Origin: Nitrosomonadales bacterium
Lineage (GTDB): Bacteria > Pseudomonadota > Gammaproteobacteria > Burkholderiales > Gallionellaceae
Assembly: GCA_003235435.1 (NCBI GenBank)
Contig: QJWF01000001.1
Location: forward strand, 1-9,563
Length of the DNA: 9,563 bases
Direction: 5' to 3'
In this document: positions 1 to 6,204 of the stretch, in pieces
Layout of the letters: each line of letters begins with the position of its first letter
How positions within the stretch are numbered: the stretch's first letter is position 1
Program-made: the position numbers and the translations under genes
The notes under the pieces: model-generated
Seen by the model: only the letters and a program-made list of their open reading frames with translations
The model's database searches: none
Told to the model about the DNA's origin: nothing

Positions 1-1826
1 GCAAGTTCTGCGTGCGTAAGTTCCTTATCTGCGTCCACCAGTTGTCGATCGACAGCCTTGGCGCGGATAGCCTCGTAATTGAGTCCCTTTCCATCATCGC
101 GGATAGTGACGACTATCCCGGAACCCTGGCGTGAAAAATTGAGTTCAATGCGGCCCTCGGCCGGCTTGCCCACAGCAATGCGTTCCTCCGGAAGTTCGAT
201 GCCATGGTCTACCGCGTTGCGCAGCAAATGGAGCAAGGGATCGGCAAGCTTGTTGAGCACGTCACCATCCACCTGTATGTCGCCGCCGCTGATGACCAGG
301 TTTGCCTGTTTGCCGGTTTGCACACAGGTTTGGCGCACGTTGCGCATCAGCCGGGAGGCAAGCGAGTTGACCGGCGAAAGGCGTGTTGAAACAACCTGAT
401 GCTGGAGTTCCCTGTTGATCTGTGACTGCTGGGTAACTTCGATGCGCAAATTTGTCACGCTGTATTCAAGATTGTCCGTCATCTCACGGGCATCTGCAGT
501 CGCTTCTACCAGTGCGCGTGTGGCGCCATGCAATTCGTTATAACGATCCATTTCCAGCGGGTCAAAGGATTCGTCATCCTCATTATCTGCAGGAGTGAGC
601 GACATACCGCGAAGCATCACCAGTTTTTCTATATCGACGACACGTTGCTGAACCACCTGATTGTGGGTGAGCAACGCCTTTGCCCGGCCGGTCACGTTTG
701 CAACCAGAGATTCGAGCCGCGCGATCTTGGTCGTCATTTCTCCTATCAGGCGATACATCTCATCCACGGTATTCACGGAAACGCGCAAGGTCGCCAGTGT
801 TTCATTTTCCGGCGACTGTGCAGGCGCATCGGGCGGCCGGCTATCATCAGATCGGGCAGGCGCAGACTCGACAACTGCGTCGTCGGCCATGTTTTCGATT
901 TCACCCGATTTGACTTTGTTGACCCAGCCCACAATTTCGCTCAGCACTTCGAGAGCGTTCTCAGGCGCACCTTCATCACCACGGAGGTAACCTACCATCT
1001 GCGCCAGGCAGTCACTCGCTGCCACCAGCGCCCGACCAAGGGCACGAGGCGGTTTTACCGGATTCTGTTCGAAGTATTCGAGCACATCTTCGGTGCGGTG
1101 TCCGAGTGCTGCAATACCGCGTATTCCGACGATATTGGCTGCTCCCTTGAATGAATGGGCGATGCGCTTGGCACTGCGCATGTCGCCTACATCAGCAGTG
1201 CCCGCGGCAATTTTGGAAGTCAATGCCGCAAACTCCTCCAGATTGTTCGGTGCCTCTTCTATAAATGCGTTGTAGACTTCGGGATCAACGGTATCGGGCA
1301 CTGCAAGCGACACATCCGAGCTGGAAACGCTAATCGATTCTTCCGCCTTGGCAAGCTGTGCCATCAATTCTTCTGGCACAACCGGCTGGGCAGTAAGGGC
1401 GATCAACATCTTGCGCCCGGAATCTTCATCGACAGGATGTCCGAAGGCGGGGCTTGACAAATATTCGGCAAGCTCCATTGAGATATCGAGGTCCGCAGGT
1501 TTCTGCAGATATACGTCCACCAGCGCGGGCCAGCCGCCAAGGTGTTTGCACACCTGCGCACGCGCCTCTCCTTCCAGAGCGGCAACGCCGGGCAAAACCC
1601 CGTTAAGGGCAGCGCACCACGCATTCAGGCCGAGCAGACCTATCAATTCCGCTGTTTGGCCGACGCGTTCCAGCTGTGTGGCATACTCCTCCAGCGCGTC
1701 CATCAGAGACGGATCATCGTTTGCGGCCGCAGACAACGTGCTTAGCAATCGCTCCAAGTCAGGAGCGGTTTGCGACAACTCCCTGCGCATTTCGGAAAGA
1801 AACGGTGCGAGCGCGGAAAGGGTCAT
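1..1826 (-). CDS. ChpA/PilL-type CheA histidine kinase (second kinase), 3' end outside window
   Basis: Chemotaxis-family histidine kinase that would autophosphorylate on an Hpt histidine and pass phosphate to receiver proteins. I translated 608 open codons with no stop, so the C-terminal part of the ATPase and anything after it lie beyond position 1. Residues 1-160 are helical and have no recognised active histidine; they look like a degenerate Hpt (a GLLGLNAW stretch near residue 65). Residues about 185-290 form a true Hpt domain with AHSFKGAANIVG and the phosphorylatable H224. A Pro/Ser/Asp linker follows, then a dimerisation region with the ChpA-type signature FDPLEMDRY, then the ATPase N box LLRNAVDHGIE (N537) and G1 box DDGKG (D577-G581). 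The start is the first possible one: TAG lies in frame four codons upstream. The Shine-Dalgarno is weak. It begins 64 bases after pilJ stops, the position chpA holds in the classic pilGHIJ-chpA order. The sequence shows a kinase clearly; its exact partner is inferred. Confidence 0.93.
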   Translation of the reverse strand, partial: MTLSALAPFLSEMRRELSQTAPDLERLLSTLSAAANDDPSLMDALEEYATQLERVGQTAELIGLLGLNAWCAALNGVLPGVAALEGEARAQVCKHLGGWPALVDVYLQKPADLDISMELAEYLSSPAFGHPVDEDSGRKMLIALTAQPVVPEELMAQLAKAEESISVSSSDVSLAVPDTVDPEVYNAFIEEAPNNLEEFAALTSKIAAGTADVGDMRSAKRIAHSFKGAANIVGIRGIAALGHRTEDVLEYFEQNPVKPPRALGRALVAASDCLAQMVGYLRGDEGAPENALEVLSEIVGWVNKVKSGEIENMADDAVVESAPARSDDSRPPDAPAQSPENETLATLRVSVNTVDEMYRLIGEMTTKIARLESLVANVTGRAKALLTHNQVVQQRVVDIEKLVMLRGMSLTPADNEDDESFDPLEMDRYNELHGATRALVEATADAREMTDNLEYSVTNLRIEVTQQSQINRELQHQVVSTRLSPVNSLASRLMRNVRQTCVQTGKQANLVISGGDIQVDGDVLNKLADPLLHLLRNAVDHGIELPEERIAVGKPAEGRIELNFSRQGSGIVVTIRDDGKGLNYEAIRAKAVDRQLVDADKELTHAEL

Positions 1827-1890
1827 GGCCGTCCGCTATGCATGGCCAATTGATGTTTGCCGGCGTCGCGAGGCATCCGCATCCTGATCG

Positions 1891-3699
1891 TTACACCACA
1901 ACCGGCGGCAGCTTGAACACGGAAACCGATTCCATCAGTTTCTTTGAGGCGGACACCAGGCTTGCTGCGCTCTGATTTTGTGCTGCAAGCTGCTCGGCAG
2001 TTTTCGCCGTGAACTGGGTAATTTCGTCGGCTGCCGAACGCAACGATTCGGCGATCTTGGTCTGTTCGGCAGAACTGCTCGCGATTGTGGCGACCAATCT
2101 TACCAAGCGAGCGGTGGCTTCATGCGTTTCACGCATCCTTTCTCCGGCGTTATGCGCAAGTTCGGACTCCTTGACTACCTGATCAATGGTTTTGTTCACT
2201 GTTGCTATAGTGTCGTTAGTCTCAACCTGGATGTTTTGCACCAGATTGGCGATCTGGCCGGTCGCCTGGCGTGAATTCTCGGCAAGCCGCTGAACCTCTT
2301 CTGCAACAACTGCGAATCCGCGTCCCGCCTCACCCGCCATCGCCGCCTGCATTGCTGCATTGAGCGAAAGCACATGGGTACGTTCGGAAATGGTGTTGAT
2401 CAGATTGACAATCTGCGAAATCTCCTGGGAACGTTCGCCAAGCCGTTTGATGCGTTTCTCCATCTCGGAGATGGTTTCACGTATCAGGCTCATGCCGCTC
2501 AATGTCGCCTGCACAGTCTGCATCGCGCTTTCGGTGGACTCAGTCGCTTCCGCTGCCGCACGGCTCGAATCGCTTGCGTAAACGGCTACCTCATTTATAG
2601 AGGCCATCGCGGTTTCCAGGTTGGAAATAAGCCTGACGACGATCACGTCTTCCTCCTTGGCCATGTCGTTCACCACATCAGACTGCTGCTTCATGCGTTC
2701 GGAAGCATGCTCCACAACCCCTGCTATCCTGGTCACATGATGCAACACCGTTGCCGTTACATCGGTCAACTGGTTGATAGCGTCTCCAAGGGTACCGATG
2801 ATATCCTCGGTCACCGGCGCCCTGATCGTAAGATCTTTCTCGGATAATGCCCCCATCGCGGTAAAAAGTCCGATCACCGAGTTGTTGAGTCTTTCATTCT
2901 CGCTTGCGGCTTCGCTGAGGGTGGCTATGCGATCATCAAGCAGCTTGTCGAAAGCCCTGCCGACAGTATTCAACTCATCCTTGGTGCGAAGATTCACTCG
3001 TACTTCGTAGGCCCCGGCATTGACCTTGGTGATCGCTTTCAGCAACAGGTCCAGCGGCTTTGTAATACCCCTGTACACGTAAGAGGCAAACAACATAACC
3101 ATCACCAATGCCGCCGCTATCGCCGCTATGCCGATATCACGTGCGCGCAGCGATACGGCTTCGGCAGTCCTTTTCGCACCCGCCGCATCGCCGGCTAAAA
3201 GATCTCCCAGGGACTTACGGTCGGATTTCAGGGTATTGAACAATTCGTCGAATGCCCCAAATTGCGCTTCTGCTGCGGCACTGTTGGTCATTGCCAAGGC
3301 GGAAATATTCAGGGCCGACTGTGTATATGCCCCCACGTCAGCACGCACGGCAGCGGCGGCCTGGCGGATCTTTATGGCAGAAGCGCCAGCATCCCCGTTG
3401 ATGGAAGACTTGCCTGCCAGCACACTGAGGTGTTCATTCAATTTCTTTTGTGCCTCTTCATATGACGCCGTATCACCGCTTTTGGCAATTCGCAGCATCT
3501 GGAGCACGTCTGCGCGTACTGCATGCTCCGCCGCCTCCGTGCGAAGTTGCGCGTTCATCGCATCAAGGACTTTTTGTGCATCTGCATTGGTTCCGCCGAT
3601 CACCCGGTAACCATAAAATCCGGCAGCTCCCACCAGTACAATGGAAACAATCGAAAAAATACTGAATGCCAGCAATTTGGCGCGAATGGTTGCAAACAT
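1891..3699 (-). CDS. pilJ: PilJ-like methyl-accepting chemoreceptor
   Basis: Membrane chemoreceptor of 602 residues that would sense an envelope signal, possibly pilin or surface contact as proposed for PilJ, and control the associated kinases. It has a short cytoplasmic start, TM1 at about 9-31, an Ala-rich helical periplasmic domain at about 32-187, TM2 at about 188-208, a HAMP domain at about 209-262 and a second HAMP-like unit at about 275-312 ([18 protein letters not shown]). A long signalling hairpin follows, with its tip at about 436-465 ([20 protein letters not shown]). The tip matches PilJ better than Tsr/Tar receptors: QAAMAGEAG replaces EAARAGE. The C-terminus ends in LPPVVV with no CheR-tethering pentapeptide. 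I chose ATG 3699 because GGGAGA lies 5 bases upstream and the protein then starts right at TM1. The frame stays open to a codon at 3780, but that start would overlap the upstream gene and add 27 Arg-rich residues. It follows the small gene after 20 bases. Confidence 0.95.
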   Translation of the reverse strand: MFATIRAKLLAFSIFSIVSIVLVGAAGFYGYRVIGGTNADAQKVLDAMNAQLRTEAAEHAVRADVLQMLRIAKSGDTASYEEAQKKLNEHLSVLAGKSSINGDAGASAIKIRQAAAAVRADVGAYTQSALNISALAMTNSAAAEAQFGAFDELFNTLKSDRKSLGDLLAGDAAGAKRTAEAVSLRARDIGIAAIAAALVMVMLFASYVYRGITKPLDLLLKAITKVNAGAYEVRVNLRTKDELNTVGRAFDKLLDDRIATLSEAASENERLNNSVIGLFTAMGALSEKDLTIRAPVTEDIIGTLGDAINQLTDVTATVLHHVTRIAGVVEHASERMKQQSDVVNDMAKEEDVIVVRLISNLETAMASINEVAVYASDSSRAAAEATESTESAMQTVQATLSGMSLIRETISEMEKRIKRLGERSQEISQIVNLINTISERTHVLSLNAAMQAAMAGEAGRGFAVVAEEVQRLAENSRQATGQIANLVQNIQVETNDTIATVNKTIDQVVKESELAHNAGERMRETHEATARLVRLVATIASSSAEQTKIAESLRSAADEITQFTAKTAEQLAAQNQSAASLVSASKKLMESVSVFKLPPVVV

Positions 3700-3704
3700 G
3701 ACTT

Positions 3705-3710
3705 TCTCCC
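3705..3710 (-). promoter_or_regulatory. Shine-Dalgarno that fixes the pilJ start
   Basis: GGGAGA sits 5 bases upstream of ATG 3699. It decides between this start and the longer open frame reaching 3780, which has no comparable site and would overlap the preceding small gene by 61 bases. Confidence 0.75.
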
Positions 3711-3719
3711 GTATACCGA

Positions 3720-3986
3720 TCAGAGCTGCTCTGCGCAGTCTACAGCGATGTTCAGATGCGGCATGCTGTCGTCGAACCAATTGTTGAATATATATCGCTT
3801 GACACTGTCAAGAATACCAGCGGCGGTCCGATAAACAAATATCCCATATCCGGCAAAGCCCTCGACCCGGATAAGTCCTTCATCGTTCCAGCAACGTTCC
3901 TCCGTGAACAGCTTTGGCACTCCATGTCCCGGGTCCAACAAATATGGTTTTGCTATGTTGCGGGGGTATGTAAGTGTACCTTCCAT
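3720..3986 (-). CDS. Unrecognised 88-residue protein between pilI and pilJ
   Basis: I do not recognise this protein. It has no predicted membrane segment or signal peptide. It starts [20 protein letters not shown] and has a Gly/Tyr/Phe-rich middle ([15 protein letters not shown], about 47-61), a short helix-like stretch ([10 protein letters not shown]) and an acidic end with WFDD. Two cysteines lie near residues 32 and 84. The mixed polar/aromatic pattern suggests a small soluble, probably alpha/beta fold. It is likely real because AAGGAGA lies 5 bases before the ATG, a promoter-like sequence lies just upstream, the codons look like those of its neighbours, and its stop is 20 bases before the pilJ start. 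The context suggests a role with the PilJ receptor or its array, perhaps as an accessory or inhibitor protein, but this is inference only. It is not a CheW, CheD, CheZ or receiver by any motif I can see. Confidence 0.8.
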   Translation of the reverse strand: MEGTLTYPRNIAKPYLLDPGHGVPKLFTEERCWNDEGLIRVEGFAGYGIFVYRTAAGILDSVKRYIFNNWFDDSMPHLNIAVDCAEQL

Positions 3987-3991
3987 ATAAA

Positions 3992-3998
3992 TCTCCTT
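3992..3998 (-). promoter_or_regulatory. Strong Shine-Dalgarno of the 88-residue gene
   Basis: AAGGAGA, a near-perfect anti-16S match, is separated from ATG 3986 by TTTAT. It is the best ribosome binding site in the window and the main support for the small gene being translated. Confidence 0.8.
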
Positions 3999-4010
3999 GC
4001 TCGCGTAAAG

Positions 4011-4039
4011 TATATAGACTTGCTCGAATTTCCTGTAAA
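4011..4039 (-). promoter_or_regulatory. Candidate sigma70 promoter for the small gene, pilJ and second kinase
   Basis: On the minus strand TTTACA (4039-4034) is followed by exactly 17 bases and then TATATA (4016-4011), with an overlapping TATACT two bases further on. The -35 matches consensus at 5 of 6 bases; the -10 matches at 4 of 6, or 5 of 6 for the shifted hexamer with a 19-base spacer. Transcription would begin near 4004 and leave a leader of about 18 bases carrying the Shine-Dalgarno at 3992-3998. It lies in the 154-base gap between pilI and the small gene, so the downstream half of the cluster could be expressed separately. No experimental support is available. Confidence 0.45.
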
Positions 4040-4140
4040 ACAGTTATCGCCGTCAATCACCCTGAGCGCGAAAATGTACTCGGTGACAGAAACAGACCAG
4101 TGAATCTTGCTGTCAGCAGCACGAACAACGGCCAATATTA

Positions 4141-4683
4141 TCAAACGTCAGGCTCGCCCACTTGTAGAACCGCAGCAAACAGTTTCTCGAAATCAACATC
4201 GATCCAGATATCGCTGTCTTCCCTGTAGCCACCTCTTGCATGAGCCGCTATCGGATGATCGATTTCCGAAAGACTGACTTCGTCATCCTGAACAAATTTC
4301 TTGCGCTCCGGCAAACTGTCTATGATCAAGCCGACAGCACCGTCACCTCGGCCACAGGTCAGCAACCATGCTGTGGAAGCACGCTTATGCGGTATTCCGA
4401 ATAACTTCATCAAATCAACCACCGGCATAACACGCCCATGGCTGTTCACCAGGCCGATGATACCTGCGGGAGCACCAGGCAGCCGGAATATTGGCGGTAT
4501 AGGCGACACTTCGCTGGTCGCGTCCAGGCTCACCAGTATCCTCAGTTCGCCGATGCGGAACCCGCGGCGATGAATCTGACGCGCCGCATCGGCTTCCATC
4601 ACCAGTCTTGCTGCGATATCAGCGTCAACCTGGGCCTTAAGGGCTTCGATGTCTACGGTTTGATCTTTTTCCTGATGTGCCAT
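4141..4683 (-). CDS. pilI: PilI-like CheW adaptor protein
   Basis: Cytoplasmic adaptor of 180 residues that would couple the PilJ receptor to a CheA-type kinase. A charged helical N-terminus of about 38 residues (KDQTVDIEALKAQVDADIA) is followed by a single CheW-like SH3 fold domain at about 40-175. Its signatures are GFRIGELRILVSL, the proline-rich IPPIFRLPGAPAGIIGLVN turn with NSHGRVMPVVDL, then GAVGLIIDSLPERKKF. The length and N-terminal extension fit PilI better than CheW of flagellar systems. The start at ATG 4683 is the only reasonable one, because TGA lies in frame two codons upstream and the next Met is residue 29 inside the helix. It has no good Shine-Dalgarno of its own, and a short ORF with a better site ends 17 bases upstream, so coupled translation is possible. 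It ends 154 bases before the next gene. Confidence 0.93.
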   Translation of the reverse strand: MAHQEKDQTVDIEALKAQVDADIAARLVMEADAARQIHRRGFRIGELRILVSLDATSEVSPIPPIFRLPGAPAGIIGLVNSHGRVMPVVDLMKLFGIPHKRASTAWLLTCGRGDGAVGLIIDSLPERKKFVQDDEVSLSEIDHPIAAHARGGYREDSDIWIDVDFEKLFAAVLQVGEPDV

Positions 4684-4846
4684 ATTTCAGCTGCGCTCGC
4701 TTATCGGAACCGGCTCGCATCATTACCGGCATCTTCAAAGCAAAGAGTTGTGCGATATACCATAAAGATGTTCTCCATATATACTGACGGCCCGGCCACT
4801 TTCCCGTTATTCCCGACCCCATCCAGTAATATTCCTGCTGAACAAT
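4684..4846 (-). other. Gap between pilH and pilI with a possible 25-codon leader ORF
   Basis: This 163-base stretch separates two genes of the same direction. It holds a short minus-strand ORF at 4778-4701 (inner ATG at 4763) encoding about MENIFMVYRTTLCFEDAG and seven more residues. GGAGA lies 8 bases before the inner ATG. Its TAA is 17 bases before the pilI start. An AT-rich TATATAT stretch lies near 4777-4784, but no matching -35 sits at a normal distance, so I do not call a promoter. I see no hairpin followed by a T run. Confidence 0.3.
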
Positions 4847-5209
4847 TCAAAACCTGCTGACTATTTTAAGTATTGACTCCCGGTTGACGGGTTTGGGCAC
4901 GAAACCGCTGCCGCCCTGCATCTTGGCCCATGCCTGATCAGCCTTCTGGCTTTTACTGGAAACAAAAATAACCGGGATATCCTTTGTGATGGCATCTTTT
5001 TGCAATTCACGCATCACCTTAAAGCCGTCCATATCGGGCATCAAAATATCGAGAAATATAAGATCGGGTACCTCGGACTTAGCGTACTGTATGGCATCTT
5101 TGCCATTGGTCGCAAAAACGACATTGATATTCGCGTCGTTCAGAATTTTTCGAAGTGCGCTGAGTTCTGCGGCAGAGTCATCTACGCATAAAACCTTGCG
5201 GACTGTCAT
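4847..5209 (-). CDS. pilH: PilH-like single-domain response regulator
   Basis: Stand-alone receiver of 120 residues, an expected phosphate acceptor from the cluster kinases. PilH in Pseudomonas-type systems promotes retraction or drains phosphate from the pathway. All receiver residues are present: the acid pair D10/D11, phosphoacceptor D54 in IFLDILMPDMDGF, S84/S85 in the switch position (VIFVSSK, where many receivers have T) and K106 in VPKP. The stretch KSQKADQAWAKMQGG closely resembles the PilH family (KDQETDKVWGKRQGA), which is why I choose PilH over CheY. There is no output domain. AAGGG lies just before the ATG, and only 12 bases separate the start from the stop of the upstream pilG-like gene, so the two are surely co-transcribed. 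Confidence 0.93.
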   Translation of the reverse strand: MTVRKVLCVDDSAAELSALRKILNDANINVVFATNGKDAIQYAKSEVPDLIFLDILMPDMDGFKVMRELQKDAITKDIPVIFVSSKSQKADQAWAKMQGGSGFVPKPVNRESILKIVSRF

Positions 5210-5221
5210 GGTTGCCCTTGG

Positions 5222-6115
5222 CTAGCTTCGGGTTGGCAGGAACTTGACTATGGTTTCAAGCAGCTTTTCTTCATCAACAGGTTTGGTGAGATATGCATCG
5301 CAACCGGACATACTGCCGCGAATCTTGTCGAAAGGTGAATCCTTGCTGGTCAGCATAACCACTGCTGTTTTTTGCGCGGTTCTGTTCGACTTGATCAGTT
5401 TGCACACCTGGTAGCCGTCTATGCCTGGCATGATAACGTCAAGGAATATGCAGGTGTAATGCTTCTGCCCGGTGAACCCTATGGCCTGTTCACCGTTTTC
5501 GGCAAAGTCGACGTTGAAATTGAAAGCGGCAAGCTTGTTCTTCATGAATTCACGTACCGTGGCGTTGTCATCAACGACCAGCACCGAATCGGCCAGTGAA
5601 GATTTTGCCTGCTTGACTACCGGCTGCTCAACCATTGCAGGTGCCGGTTTTGCAACAGGCAGTTCAGAGACAACACCGCCGGTTCGAACCGTCGTCTGTA
5701 CCTTGGCGGGCTCATTCACAGGACTAGCGGTTGGAGTGGTTTCAGTTGCGGCGGCACCTTGGACAGACATTGCCGACATACCTGCAGATGGCGCGGCAAT
5801 CGCAGCATCAAATGCCTGAAAGAGTTTCATCCAGCGTATCGGGCGGGCTAAGACAGGCCAATCGGTACCGCAATTCGAATCGCCAACCAGGATTACCGGG
5901 ATTTGTCCGGATGAATTGCGGTAACTTAATTGTTTGACTGCGGCAGCGTCATTCGCATCGACCAATAGAATATCGGGTGGGCTGTCGGCCTTGTTATGGC
6001 GCAGGAATTTCGGGACGCGCCGTGATGACAGACCGAAAACGCTGGCCAGCACCGTTTGTTCGGTATCGGTAAATCCTATGACCTCAACCGAATATGTGTC
6101 TTTTTGATTCGCCAT
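5222..6115 (-). CDS. pilG: PilG-like response regulator with N-terminal pseudo-receiver
   Basis: Response regulator of 297 residues. The C-terminal domain (about 176-294) is a complete receiver: D182/D183, phosphoacceptor D226 in IFLDVIMPGIDGYQ, T256 and K278. Its stretch SKDSPFDKIRGSMSGCDAYL closely follows PilG (SKDGLFDKAKGRIVGSDQYL), the regulator that drives pilus extension. PilG is normally about 135 residues, so the first 105 residues are extra. They read like a degenerate receiver: hydrophobic strand EVIGF, ILLVDAND with D53 in place of the phosphoacceptor, IPVILVGD, and ARPI where KP is expected. The acid pair and lysine are missing. A Pro/Ala/Val/Thr-rich linker spans about 106-172. 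It starts 89 bases after the upstream kinase stops and sits 12 bases before pilH. The start has only a weak GAGA ribosome site, but residues 8 onward already belong to the domain. Confidence 0.9.
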   Translation of the reverse strand: MANQKDTYSVEVIGFTDTEQTVLASVFGLSSRRVPKFLRHNKADSPPDILLVDANDAAAVKQLSYRNSSGQIPVILVGDSNCGTDWPVLARPIRWMKLFQAFDAAIAAPSAGMSAMSVQGAAATETTPTASPVNEPAKVQTTVRTGGVVSELPVAKPAPAMVEQPVVKQAKSSLADSVLVVDDNATVREFMKNKLAAFNFNVDFAENGEQAIGFTGQKHYTCIFLDVIMPGIDGYQVCKLIKSNRTAQKTAVVMLTSKDSPFDKIRGSMSGCDAYLTKPVDEEKLLETIVKFLPTRS

Positions 6116-6204
6116 CTTGGGTTCTCAAGTGTTGGGCAACAACGCATACAAGTCTCGAAGTACAAAATCTATCTGTCTGTTTAAGTATAGCGCGTAATAT
6201 CAAG

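Larger units (their letters stand above)
3987..4140 (-). other. Gap between pilI and the 88-residue gene
   Basis: These 154 bases hold the candidate promoter at 4011-4039, the Shine-Dalgarno at 3992-3998 and one weak inverted repeat at 4057-4087 (TCACCGAG with CTC-AG-GGTGA, loop of about 12 bases). No T run follows the inverted repeat, so it is not a standard terminator. A 63-codon frame starting with TTG crosses the gap but overlaps the next gene and has no ribosome site. Confidence 0.4.

Noticed and set aside
528..1154. 208-codon plus-strand frame
   Set aside because: It is antisense to the second kinase, whose minus-strand frame shows the Hpt histidine and the FDPLEMDRY signature; the plus-strand product has no family motifs.
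1348..1887. 179-codon plus-strand frame
   Set aside because: Antisense shadow of the second kinase N-terminus; Ser/Arg/Ala-rich composition typical of a complementary-strand frame.
3700..3780. Longer PilJ start at 3780 (27 more residues)
   Set aside because: The extension is Arg/His-rich, lies before a natural TM1 start, overlaps the small upstream gene and lacks a ribosome site; ATG 3699 has GGGAGA at the right distance.
3953..4144. 63-codon minus-strand frame starting with TTG over the pilI stop
   Set aside because: No ribosome site, non-ATG start, overlaps the better supported 88-residue gene, and its tail is just the promoter and Shine-Dalgarno region read as protein.
4637..4822. 61-codon minus-strand frame across the pilH-pilI gap
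   Set aside because: It runs into the pilI coding region in another frame, has Arg/Lys-rich low-quality composition and no recognisable motif.
4847..4872. Direct repeat TCAGCAGG at the end of pilH
   Set aside because: Only two 8-base copies, one inside coding sequence; expected by chance and with no flanking mobile-element features.
6116..6204. Promoter before the pilG-like gene
   Set aside because: TTGATA and TATACT are present on the minus strand but only 8 bases apart, and no other pair has normal spacing.
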